DNA of 17,354 bases, taken from NCBI GenBank assembly GCA_002345845.1, contig DDWF01000133.1, positions 1-17,354 of the forward strand, given 5' to 3'. The notes beneath the pieces are model-generated. The model did not search any database, was not told the DNA's origin, and saw nothing but the letters and a program-made list of their open reading frames with translations. This document shows positions 1-6,787 of this stretch, piece by piece. The stretch comes from Betaproteobacteria bacterium UBA2293 (lineage in GTDB: Bacteria; Pseudomonadota; Gammaproteobacteria; Burkholderiales; Rhodocyclaceae). The stretch's first letter is position 1; every line of letters starts with the position of its first letter. The position numbers and the translations under genes were made by a program.

Positions 1-803
1 TGGCCGGCAATGCCATCAAATTCACCACCAACGGCGAAGTAACCGTCGCCGTCGAGGTCATGCGCGGCGAGCCCGGCGCCGATCGCCTGCGCTTCACCGT
101 GCACGACACCGGCATTGGCATTCCGGCCGATCACCTCGGCGAACTCTTCCTGCCCTTCTCCCAGGCCGACAGCTCGATCACCCGCCGCTTCGGCGGCACC
201 GGCCTCGGCCTCTCCATCTGCAAGCGTCTGGTCGAACTGCAGGGTGGCGAGATCGGCGTCGACAGCGTTGCCGGCGCCGGCTCGACCTTCTGGTTCACTC
301 TGCCGCTGGCGGCAGCCGATGGCAGCGAAGCGCGGCCTGACGATGAGCCTCCCGCCCCCGCTACGGCAGCCGGGGCCAGCAGCGGCCTGCGTATCCTGCT
401 GGTCGAGGACAACCGGATCAATCAGAAGGTGGCCAGCGGCATCCTCAACCGCCAGGGGCACCTGGTCGATATTGCCGAAAACGGCGAACTGGCGCTGGCG
501 GCGCTGGCTGCTGCCGATTACGACGTGGTTCTGATGGACTGCCAGATGCCGGTGCTCGACGGTTTCGCCACCACCCGCCGGCTGCGCGTTTCGGGCAGCG
601 TACGCAACCCGGCGATCCCGGTCATCGCCCTGACCGCCAGCGCCATGCAGGGCGACCGCGAGGAATGCCTGGCCGCCGGCATGAACGACTACCTGAGCAA
701 GCCGCTCAGCGACAAGGCGGTACGCGAGGCGCTGGCCGGACTTTCAGGCGTTCAAGGGGCCACGCCGAGGGTGGCCGTCATGGCCAGGTCGACGAAGCAG
801 TGA
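1..803 (+). CDS. Hybrid sensor histidine kinase/response regulator, 3' part (5' end outside window)
   Basis: The reading frame is open from base 3, so the gene begins left of the window. In order, the visible part holds the N-box of the HATPase_c ATP-binding domain (GNAIKFT, bases 6-26), the G1 box DTGIGI, an F-box region (LFLPFSQAD), the G2 box GGTGLGL, and then, after an Ala/Pro-rich linker, a receiver domain. The receiver starts at ILLVEDN; its phospho-acceptor Asp is in VLMDCQMP (codon 537-539) and its conserved Lys is in LSKPL. The protein ends soon after the receiver with no Hpt domain, so phosphotransfer must continue through a separate protein. This is BarA-like architecture. The sensor part, DHp His and signal are not visible, so no pathway can be named. 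The 3' end overlaps, tail to tail, a small gene on the other strand. Confidence 0.95.
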   Translation, partial: AGNAIKFTTNGEVTVAVEVMRGEPGADRLRFTVHDTGIGIPADHLGELFLPFSQADSSITRRFGGTGLGLSICKRLVELQGGEIGVDSVAGAGSTFWFTLPLAAADGSEARPDDEPPAPATAAGASSGLRILLVEDNRINQKVASGILNRQGHLVDIAENGELALAALAAADYDVVLMDCQMPVLDGFATTRRLRVSGSVRNPAIPVIALTASAMQGDREECLAAGMNDYLSKPLSDKAVREALAGLSGVQGATPRVAVMARSTKQ

Positions 804-982
804 CGCAACTGCTGCTCGTCGGCGCCCATCAGGATGCCGTCCTCCAGGGCATCAACCAGCATTTGCCGTAGCTCGAGAAAATTGTCGTTCAGTACCCGAA
901 TTTTTTCGTTACAGGACAGCGGCTCGCCCTGCGCATCCAACCACAGGGGCAGTAGAGGATCCAACGGATTACCTGGCTTCAT
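752..982 (-). CDS. Small uncharacterised protein downstream of ccoG (76 aa)
   Basis: I do not recognise a family. The ATG at 982 has a good ribosome-binding site, AAGGAA at 995-990, seven bases upstream, and lies 30 bases after the ccoG stop on the same strand, so it is probably co-transcribed with ccoG. The product looks soluble, acidic and mostly helical (a long Leu-rich stretch around LNDNFLELRQMLVDALEDG), with two cysteines (SCNEK and RHCFVD) and no membrane segment or signal peptide. Its last 17 codons are antisense to the end of the hybrid kinase gene, and the two genes converge. It could be a spurious open frame, but its ribosome-binding site, position and balanced amino-acid composition favour a real gene. 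A role in cbb3 oxidase assembly would be a guess from the neighbour only. Confidence 0.6.
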   Translation of the reverse strand: MKPGNPLDPLLPLWLDAQGEPLSCNEKIRVLNDNFLELRQMLVDALEDGILMGADEQQLRHCFVDLAMTATLGVAP

Positions 983-1012
983 CTTCCCGTTCCTTTCCTG
1001 TTCCAGATTCGC

Positions 1013-2362
1013 TCAGGGCAAGACAAAACTGCTCGGCTCGCGAACCCGGATCGCCGGATCGTCCTCGGCGACAATCTCAAACGTGATCGGCCGGATACCT
1101 GTCGGCAAATCCGCCGGCGTCGCGGCGACGGTCAGCGTCACCGGCCGGATGCTGCCCGGCGCGACGCTGAAGCGGTCGCTACCGACGATTTCCAGTCCGG
1201 CTAGCCCGCTGACCGCAACGCGGAAGTGGCGTGGCACATCGGCGAGATTCATCAATTTCAGCGTGTAGGCATTTTCGATGCCGCCCTCGGCCGTCTCCCG
1301 CGCCAGGGCGCCGCGATCGCGCAACACATCGACGCGCAGCAGCGAGCGCTCGGCCAGATAGCCGGCACCGAGCAGTACAGCGGCCAGCAGGAGTGCGCCG
1401 TAGACCGCCAGGCGCGGTCGCCGGCCAACCTGTTGCTTTTCCGCGGCGAAGCGGATCAGTCCGCGCGCTTTGCCAATGCGATCCATGACCTGATCGCAGG
1501 CATCGATGCACAGGCCGCAATTGATACACGGATACTGCAAGCCATCGCGAATGTCGATGCCGGTCGGGCAGACCTCGACGCAGATGCCGCAATCGACGCA
1601 GTCGCCACCGCCGCGGCGCGGCTCGCCGCGCGCTCGGTCATAGGCGACGTTGGCTGTCGCCGGATCGAACATGACGCCCTGGAAGCGGGAATAGGGACAC
1701 ATGTGCTGGCACACCGCCTCGCGGGCCAGGCCGGCCTGAACGTAGGTGAACGAGCCATAGAAAATCAGCCAGAAGGCTTCCCAGGGACCAGTCTGCAGGG
1801 CCGGCAGGCTGGGTAGCAGGTCGCGGATAGGCGTGAAATATCCGACGAAGGTGATTGCCGTCCACGCGGCAAGCAACACCCACAGAGCGTGCTTGAGCAC
1901 CTTGCGCCCGACTTTGCCCAGGCTGGCCGGGCTGCGGTCGAGCTTCAGGCGGGCCAGGTGGTCGCCTTCGACACGCGCCTCGATCCAGGTGAAGATCATC
2001 GTATAGACGGTCTGCGGACAGGCGAAGCCGCAGAACAGCCGGCCGGCCAGGGCGGTCACCAGGAACAGCCCGCTTGCCGCCACAATCAATGCCAGCGCCA
2101 GCAACAAGGCATCCTGCGGCCAGAGGACGAGGCCGAACAGGTAGAGTTTTTCGTGGGCGATGTCGATCAGGATGGCCTGGCGGCTGACGCCCTGGCTGTC
2201 CCAGGTCAGCCAGCAGGCGCCGTAGAAAATGGCCTGGGTAATCCAGACAGTCGCCCAGCGCAGGCGATTGAAACGACCAGCGACTTCGCGGGCGTGAATC
2301 TTCCCCTGTTGGCGGTAGAGCTCCAGCTTCGCAACGCGAACCTTGCTGAGCGGCTTGTTCAT
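1013..2362 (-). CDS. ccoG: Cytochrome c oxidase accessory protein CcoG (RdxA/FixG family)
   Basis: Membrane iron-sulfur protein of 449 residues, normal for the family. It shows several membrane helices (about residues 38-55, 85-106, 158-175, 192-210 and 314-332), the CGFACPQ motif (Cys111, Cys115), the CQHMCPYSRFQ motif (Cys218, Cys222) and two ferredoxin-type clusters, CVDCGICVEVCP (Cys255-265) and CINCGLCIDACD (Cys279-289). The C-terminal part, after the last helix, is an Ig-like periplasmic domain. Known role in the family: copper handling, probably Cu(II) reduction, during assembly of cbb3-type oxidase; the ccoNOP structural genes are not in this window. The start ATG at 2362 follows an AGGA motif at about nine bases. 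The gene is divergent from norE, with 201 bases between the start codons, and is followed by a small gene that probably shares its transcript. Confidence 0.96.
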   Translation of the reverse strand: MNKPLSKVRVAKLELYRQQGKIHAREVAGRFNRLRWATVWITQAIFYGACWLTWDSQGVSRQAILIDIAHEKLYLFGLVLWPQDALLLALALIVAASGLFLVTALAGRLFCGFACPQTVYTMIFTWIEARVEGDHLARLKLDRSPASLGKVGRKVLKHALWVLLAAWTAITFVGYFTPIRDLLPSLPALQTGPWEAFWLIFYGSFTYVQAGLAREAVCQHMCPYSRFQGVMFDPATANVAYDRARGEPRRGGGDCVDCGICVEVCPTGIDIRDGLQYPCINCGLCIDACDQVMDRIGKARGLIRFAAEKQQVGRRPRLAVYGALLLAAVLLGAGYLAERSLLRVDVLRDRGALARETAEGGIENAYTLKLMNLADVPRHFRVAVSGLAGLEIVGSDRFSVAPGSIRPVTLTVAATPADLPTGIRPITFEIVAEDDPAIRVREPSSFVLP

Positions 2363-2563
2363 GACGGATTTCCTGGGCGATGGGTGACCGGCAGTAAATC
2401 ACCGGCGACCGAACAGGAACAGATTCAGAACATGATGTTTTGTATAGGCACAGATTTCACCCGGATGGGACGCTGTGCCGGCGGCCTATCGCACCATCTG
2501 TCCCTGTCAATTTTCCCGGCGCCTGCAAGAATGGCGATATCCATCGAGGAGTTTCCCCCCGCC

Positions 2564-3160
2564 ATGACCGCGCTCACTGTTCCCGCCCCCGCCTTACCGG
2601 AGACTGCCGGGCGCATTCCCGGCAACAAGGGGATCTGGGTCGGCATCTGCTGTGAGTTCGTCGAGTTCCTCGTCCTTTTCATCGTCTATTTCGTCGCCCG
2701 CGCCCACTTCCCGGAGGCCTTCGAGGCGGGTGCCGAGCGCCTGTCGCGCACGGCCGGCACGGTCATCACCCTGCTCATGCTGACCAGCAGCTTCTGCCTC
2801 GCCTGTTCGCTGGTCACGCTGCGCGCCGGCCAGCGACGGCAGTCGATCGGCTGGCTGGTCGGCGCTCTGCTGGTGGCCCTCGGCTACCCGCTGGCCAAGT
2901 ACCTGGAAATCCGCTGGAACCTGGCCCACGGCATCGATGGCGATGCCGGCATCTTCTTCACGGCCTATTACTACCTGACCTTCAACCACCTGGTGCATGC
3001 GGTGTGGGGCATTCTCGGCATGCTCTGGGTGCTCGCCCGCCACCTGGCCGGTGGCTACAGCGCCGAGGAACACAGCGGCCTCGAATCCCTGGCCAGCTAC
3101 TGGCACGCCACCGACATCATCTGGCTGGTCATCTTTCCCTTCTTCTACGTCCTTGCCTGA
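2564..3160 (+). CDS. norE: NorE-like protein, heme-copper oxidase subunit III family
   Basis: A 198-residue membrane protein with five predicted helices (about residues 24-46, 64-86, 94-111, 131-157, 178-198) and no extra domains. Family marks are the PGNKGIWVGI start of helix 1 and the subunit III-type ending SYWHATDIIWLVIFPFFY. The short five-helix form and the small NorF-like gene right behind it indicate NorE rather than an aa3 or cbb3 subunit. In denitrifiers NorE/NorF support nitric oxide reductase activity, though the mechanism is not settled; norCBQD are not in this window. I chose ATG 2564 because GAGGA lies at 2546-2550 (spacing 13, rather long). An in-frame ATG at 2531 is possible but has no ribosome-binding site, and the frame open further upstream is antisense to ccoG. 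It could also serve another heme-copper oxidase. Confidence 0.85.
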   Translation: MTALTVPAPALPETAGRIPGNKGIWVGICCEFVEFLVLFIVYFVARAHFPEAFEAGAERLSRTAGTVITLLMLTSSFCLACSLVTLRAGQRRQSIGWLVGALLVALGYPLAKYLEIRWNLAHGIDGDAGIFFTAYYYLTFNHLVHAVWGILGMLWVLARHLAGGYSAEEHSGLESLASYWHATDIIWLVIFPFFYVLA

Positions 3161-3163
3161 ATC

Positions 3164-3484
3164 ATGACGCCCGCCCCCACCCCAGCCCCCGAATCCCCGC
3201 CGACCACCATTGCCACGCTGGCCACGGCCTGGCTGGCGCTGGTCGGCCTGACCCTGTTCAGTCTTGCTCTCGGCCACTGGTGGCACGGCGCCAGCTGGCT
3301 GCCGCTGCTGGTCGCCGCCGTCCTGTGGCTGAAGGGCAGTCTGGTCGCCCGCCACTTTCTCGAGGCGGAGCACGTGCATCCCTTCATCCGCAACGTATTG
3401 CGCGGCTTCATCGCGTTCACGCCGATCGCCCTGGTGCTGACGGCCTTCTATGGAACGCAGTTCGCCCGCTGGGCGACGCTATAG
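3164..3484 (+). CDS. norF: NorF-like small membrane protein (prokaryotic cytochrome c oxidase subunit IV family)
   Basis: A 106-residue protein with a Pro-rich cytoplasmic N-terminus (about residues 1-15) and three hydrophobic segments (about 18-37, 43-56, 82-101). The motif LKGSLVARHFLEAEH between segments 2 and 3 is typical of NorF and the related prokaryotic subunit IV family. It starts three bases after the norE stop, which implies translational coupling. The partner NorE and the order norE-norF match the accessory pair of nitric oxide reductase clusters, but the catalytic norCB genes are not nearby. The gene ends tail to tail with the MocR-type regulator gene, overlapping it by six bases, and no terminator hairpin is visible between them. 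Confidence 0.82.
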   Translation: MTPAPTPAPESPPTTIATLATAWLALVGLTLFSLALGHWWHGASWLPLLVAAVLWLKGSLVARHFLEAEHVHPFIRNVLRGFIAFTPIALVLTAFYGTQFARWATL

Positions 3485-4891
3485 CTGCCCGGCAATCAGT
3501 TGGCCAAGGGTGGCGATGGCCGCCTGCTGCTGTTCTGAATCCGGGTGGCCGAAATTGAGACGCAGGTAATTGGCGAATTCGCGCTTGGCCGAGAAGATCG
3601 GGCCCGGCGCGATGCTGATGCCGCCGGCCAGCGCCTGCTGGTGCAGCAACAGGGTATCGACGCGTGAGGGCAGTTCCAGCCACAGGAAATAACCGCCCTG
3701 TGGCCGGGCCAGCCGCGTGCCGGCCGGAAAATGCCGTTCGACAGCGGCGACCAGGCCGGCCTCCTGCTCGGCCAGGCGGCGGCGTAACTGACGCAGGTGG
3801 TTGTCGTAGCCGCCCTGCTTCAGGTAGTCGGCCATGGCGATCTGCACCGGCACCGTCGTCGCCAGACTGGTCGACAGCTTGAGACGCTGGATCTGCCGGG
3901 CAAAACGCCCGGCCGCCACCCAGCCGATTCGATAGCCGGGGGCCAGGCATTTGGCGAACGAGGAGACGTGCATGACCAGCCCATCGCGGTCCGCCGCCTT
4001 GCTGCATAGCGGCGCCTGGCGGGCGAAATGCAGTTCGGCATAGACGTCGTCCTCAATCAGCGGCACCTGGTGGCGCGTCAGCAGCTCAACCAGCGCCAGC
4101 TTGCGCGCGTCACTGACCAGACTGCCGGTGGGATTGGCAAAATTGAGCATGAACAGGCAGGCCTTGACCGGATGCAGGCGCAACGCCTCGGCCAACGCCG
4201 CGAGACTGACGCCGTCGCGCGGATGGCTGGGAATCTCGATAACCTTGAGGCCGAGCCGCTCACTGGCCTGCAAGCCGGCATAGAAAGTCGGCGCTTCGAC
4301 GGCGATCAGGTCGCCCGGCTGCGTCACCGCCTGCAGGCACAGGTTGAGGCCTTCCATGGCGCCGGAGGTAATGACGATTTCCTGCGGCGACAGCGAAGCC
4401 CCCTGCGCCAGATAGCGCAGCGCCAGCTGGCGGCGCAATTCCTCATTGCCGGGCGGCAGGTCGGTGAGCGTGGACAGCGGGTCGAAACGGCGGGCGGCAC
4501 CGGCCAGGCAGCGCCCGAGTCTGGCCAGCGGAAACAGGTAGGGGCTGGGAAAGCTGGAACCAAGCGGCACCACGGCCGGATCGCGGACGCTGTCGAGAAT
4601 CTGGAAGATGAAGTCGCTGACCTGCAGGGCCGTCGATCCGCCGCCCGGATGACTCATCTCCGGCTCCGGCAGACGACGGCCGAGCCGGGCGCGAACGAAA
4701 TAGCCGGATTTCGGCCGCGCCTCGATCAGACCGCGGCTTTCGAGCAGGTAGTAGGCCTGGGTCACGGTGATCGGGCTGACGCCATTCCGGGCACAGGCCT
4801 GGCGCACCGACGGCAGACGATCACCAGCGCGCAAGACGCCGTCGTCGATCAGGCGGGCGGTACGTTCGGCAAGATCCTGGTAGAGGCTCAT
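3479..4891 (-). CDS. MocR-type transcriptional regulator (GntR winged helix fused to PLP aminotransferase fold)
   Basis: 470 residues, the usual length. Residues about 1-70 form a GntR winged helix-turn-helix (LRAGDRLPSVRQ, VSPITVTQAYYLLESRGLIEARPKSGYFV is the recognition and wing region). Residues about 90-470 form a fold-type I aminotransferase domain. It has FANPTG (Asn253), the DDVYAEL segment (Asp281-Tyr284) and the PLP-binding Lys314 in SSFAKCLAPGYRIGW, so PLP binding looks intact. MocR proteins such as PdxR and GabR bind DNA through the N-domain and sense PLP or amino compounds through the C-domain; some close relatives are true aminotransferases with a DNA-binding domain. The target is not evident. 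The start has only a weak ribosome-binding site and lies 23 bases after the stop of the secreted unknown gene, so the two may form an operon. Confidence 0.92.
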   Translation of the reverse strand: MSLYQDLAERTARLIDDGVLRAGDRLPSVRQACARNGVSPITVTQAYYLLESRGLIEARPKSGYFVRARLGRRLPEPEMSHPGGGSTALQVSDFIFQILDSVRDPAVVPLGSSFPSPYLFPLARLGRCLAGAARRFDPLSTLTDLPPGNEELRRQLALRYLAQGASLSPQEIVITSGAMEGLNLCLQAVTQPGDLIAVEAPTFYAGLQASERLGLKVIEIPSHPRDGVSLAALAEALRLHPVKACLFMLNFANPTGSLVSDARKLALVELLTRHQVPLIEDDVYAELHFARQAPLCSKAADRDGLVMHVSSFAKCLAPGYRIGWVAAGRFARQIQRLKLSTSLATTVPVQIAMADYLKQGGYDNHLRQLRRRLAEQEAGLVAAVERHFPAGTRLARPQGGYFLWLELPSRVDTLLLHQQALAGGISIAPGPIFSAKREFANYLRLNFGHPDSEQQQAAIATLGQLIAGQL

Positions 4892-4914
4892 GGCCGAATG
4901 CTAGCAGCGATGAA

Positions 4915-5628
4915 TCAAGGTGCCGAACAGCGCTCGCTGCCCGGCAGGATGCGGCAAACGATGTGGTCGGTGCGACGATCGACGAAATCGATTTCTTCCA
5001 GCACGCCGAGCAAATAACGCTTCTTCAGCGTGAAATCGACCGGCTGGGCATGGGTAGCTTTCCAGAAAGTGGTGCTTTCGCTGATCAACGGCTCGACCAG
5101 GCGCGCCCGGGCGCGCAGGCCGAGGTGCGGGACCAGGGCGACCGGCAAGTCAGCACTGAAGCCGGCATCGTCGTCGCTGCGACGAGCGTAGAAGTCGTAC
5201 AGGTTGTCAAAGGCGAGGAAATAGTCGTAGCGCCAGCGGATACTCATCCGCTGCGGGCTGCCGATCTTGTCCTCGTGCTCGTATTCGCCGCGCTCGACGG
5301 CGACCGACTGCAGCGGCAGGAACTTGAAGCGGTAGTAGTCCTCGAACGCCGGATCGGCCTGCGGCCGCCAGCTCCAGCCTTCGGCGATCTGGTTGAAGGC
5401 CATCCGGTAACAAACCTCGGCCCGCTCGCCGGTGATTTCAATGCTGTAACCGGGACTGACGGCCAGATCGATGTCAAATTCGACCATCTGCCCCCGCTCC
5501 GCCAGCCTCTCAACTGCGCTCAGGCCTGCCAGCGCGGCATAGCGGGCAGCGGCCGGCTCGGCGGCCAGGGCCGGCAGAAAAAAGACGGCGACCGTAGCCG
5601 CCGCAATCGCCTTCTCGAGGGTCATCAT
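4915..5628 (-). CDS. Secreted or periplasmic protein of unknown function (237 aa)
   Basis: I do not recognise a family. An N-terminal signal peptide is visible: a short start (MMTLEKA), a hydrophobic core (IAAATVAVFFLPALA) and an AxA-type cleavage site near residues 21-23. The mature part is rich in Asp, Glu, Arg and Tyr, with alternating hydrophobic/charged strands (for example MVEFDIDLAVSPG and MSIRWRYDYFLAF), suggesting a beta-rich soluble or outer-membrane-associated protein. Three cysteines (VCYRM, IVCRI, RCSAP) could allow one disulfide. No catalytic motif stands out. Two adjacent ATG codons (5628 and 5625) are possible starts, and no good ribosome-binding site is seen. It is followed after 23 bases by the MocR-type regulator gene. 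A candidate FNR-like palindrome lies about 75 bases upstream, so it probably has its own promoter rather than belonging to the hox operon. Confidence 0.75.
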   Translation of the reverse strand: MMTLEKAIAAATVAVFFLPALAAEPAAARYAALAGLSAVERLAERGQMVEFDIDLAVSPGYSIEITGERAEVCYRMAFNQIAEGWSWRPQADPAFEDYYRFKFLPLQSVAVERGEYEHEDKIGSPQRMSIRWRYDYFLAFDNLYDFYARRSDDDAGFSADLPVALVPHLGLRARARLVEPLISESTTFWKATHAQPVDFTLKKRYLLGVLEEIDFVDRRTDHIVCRILPGSERCSAP

Positions 5629-5696
5629 GTCGATCTGGAAGCGGCCATGAGGGCCACCCCCGGGACGGATCTTGGCCGCTCACGGACATTCGGGCC

Positions 5697-5710
5697 ATGA
5701 TGCGCATCAA
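5697..5710 (-). promoter_or_regulatory. FNR/Crp-family-like box upstream of the secreted unknown gene
   Basis: On the minus strand the site reads TTGAT-GCGC-ATCAT, matching nine of ten consensus positions of the FNR box TTGAT-N4-ATCAA. It contains a perfect 12-bp palindrome (TGATGCGCATCA, 5698-5709). Twenty-two bases further downstream on the minus strand is CAAGAT (5674-5669), a weak -10 candidate at the spacing expected for a class II activated promoter, with transcription then starting near 5662. The box lies just beyond the lipoprotein stop, so it would drive the 237-residue secreted gene and possibly the MocR gene. The pattern match is direct; function is inferred. Confidence 0.5.
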
Positions 5711-5735
5711 CTATTGGCGAATGGGAAGTTCGCGC

Positions 5736-6263
5736 CTAATGTGCGCAAACCGGGGCATCGCCATCCCAGCCACGGAGATCGGGGCGCTGCATGGTCGTTC
5801 GCACCAGGCCGCTGGTGCCGTCGAAGAGCACGTCGAAGCGGGCCAGCTGGTTCCCCTCGTCGCAAAACAGCCATTCCCAGACCAGCTCATCGCGCCACTG
5901 GTAATAAGTCGTCCACTCCGGCGTTGGCGGTCCGAGCAGGCGCAGGATCGCCGCCTGGTCGTCGCGTCCGGGTACGATGCGCGCGAAGGAGGCCATCCGC
6001 AACACGTTCTCCAGGCGCTCCAGCCGCCCGTCCGCGGCGAAGAAGGCCATGAAGGTATGAACGCCTTCCGGGCCGCGCACAAAGGCCAACTGCTGGCGAC
6101 CGTCCGCATCGCGCCAGCGCATCGCCGGCACCCCCATGAGGCGCTCGACATCGGCAATACTGGCGACCCCCGGCTGCAGGCCGCGACCGTCGTAACTGGC
6201 GCAGGCGGCAAGCAACAGCAGCGGCAACAACACGAGAGTGCGCAACAGGTGGATGGGCATCAT
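5736..6263 (-). CDS. Lipoprotein with BamE/SmpA-like segment, coupled to hoxW
   Basis: 175 residues. The N-terminus is a lipoprotein signal: basic start, Leu-rich core and lipobox LAAC with the lipidated Cys at 21. The next residues (ASYDG) contain no Asp at +2, so the outer membrane is the likely destination. The segment LQPGVASIADVERLMGVPAMRWRDADG resembles the SmpA/OmlA (BamE-like) pattern, where G-x-S/T-x-x-D-V-x-x-x-x-G-x-P is typical; this is a weak family assignment. The rest, with YYQWRDELVWEWLFCD, is not recognised. The start ATG overlaps the hoxW stop as ATGA (6260-6263), implying translational coupling to the hydrogenase operon. A lipoprotein has no known job in a cytoplasmic hydrogenase, so the association may be transcriptional only. 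Confidence 0.85.
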   Translation of the reverse strand: MMPIHLLRTLVLLPLLLLAACASYDGRGLQPGVASIADVERLMGVPAMRWRDADGRQQLAFVRGPEGVHTFMAFFAADGRLERLENVLRMASFARIVPGRDDQAAILRLLGPPTPEWTTYYQWRDELVWEWLFCDEGNQLARFDVLFDGTSGLVRTTMQRPDLRGWDGDAPVCAH

Positions 6264-6787
6264 GCGCTGTTGACCGCGGCTTCACATCCGGCGTTCGCGG
6301 CGGCTTCCAGATTCGCCCAGGTGGCCAGCGCGGGCTGCCGGCACAGCTGCAGGAGCAAGGCAAATGCCGCCGCCACATGCGCTGCGGCGGCTGCACTCAG
6401 CGCCTCGCCCAGTTCGAAACTCTCACCGCGCACGCACAGCGTGAAGGATGGCGGCGGTTCCGCCATTTCAGTCTGCTTGAAGACCTGCAGCACGGCTTCC
6501 GGCGGTAATTCGTGCGTGGTGTGGGCGAGACCGGCGGCCGGCGCGATGCGGCGGAAGCTGTAGGGCGTCGGCGTGCCCTCGCCGGCATCGATGAACAGTG
6601 CCAGGCGCCGATCGAGCAGATCGAGGCTGTGCTCGATCTGCAACTGGAAATCCTCGACCAGCTCGAACTGCCCGGCCAACCCCTGTTCGTCCAGCCAGCC
6701 GGCCAGGCGTTCGAGCAGCAGCGGCCCGATGGCATCGTCGCCGCGGCTCGGATTGCCGATGGCGAAGACGACGACCGGAGCCGTCAT
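6260..6787 (-). CDS. hoxW: Hydrogenase maturation protease HoxW (HybD/HyaD family)
   Basis: 175-residue endopeptidase expected to remove the C-terminal extension of HoxH after the Ni-Fe site is loaded. The N-terminus has the family motif GNPSRGDDAIGP (residues 11-22), which carries a nickel-sensing acidic residue, and a second conserved acidic position occurs in LFIDAGEG (about residues 66-73). Length and motif order fit HybD-type proteases. The gene starts in an ATGA overlap with the hoxH stop and ends in another with the following lipoprotein gene. Its position directly after hoxH, as in Cupriavidus necator hoxFUYHW, supports assignment as the HoxH-specific protease rather than one for a membrane-bound or regulatory hydrogenase. 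It would act in the cytoplasm. Confidence 0.93.
   Translation of the reverse strand: MTAPVVVFAIGNPSRGDDAIGPLLLERLAGWLDEQGLAGQFELVEDFQLQIEHSLDLLDRRLALFIDAGEGTPTPYSFRRIAPAAGLAHTTHELPPEAVLQVFKQTEMAEPPPSFTLCVRGESFELGEALSAAAAAHVAAAFALLLQLCRQPALATWANLEAAANAGCEAAVNSA

Noticed and set aside
1889..2563. N-terminal extension of the norE frame by about 225 codons
   Set aside because: This part is antisense to ccoG and gives no membrane or known domain; NorE length fits the start at 2564.
5641..5679. GCGGCCA / TGGCCGC inverted repeat upstream of the secreted unknown gene
   Set aside because: Seven-bp arms with a 25-base loop and no T run; not convincing as a terminator or operator.
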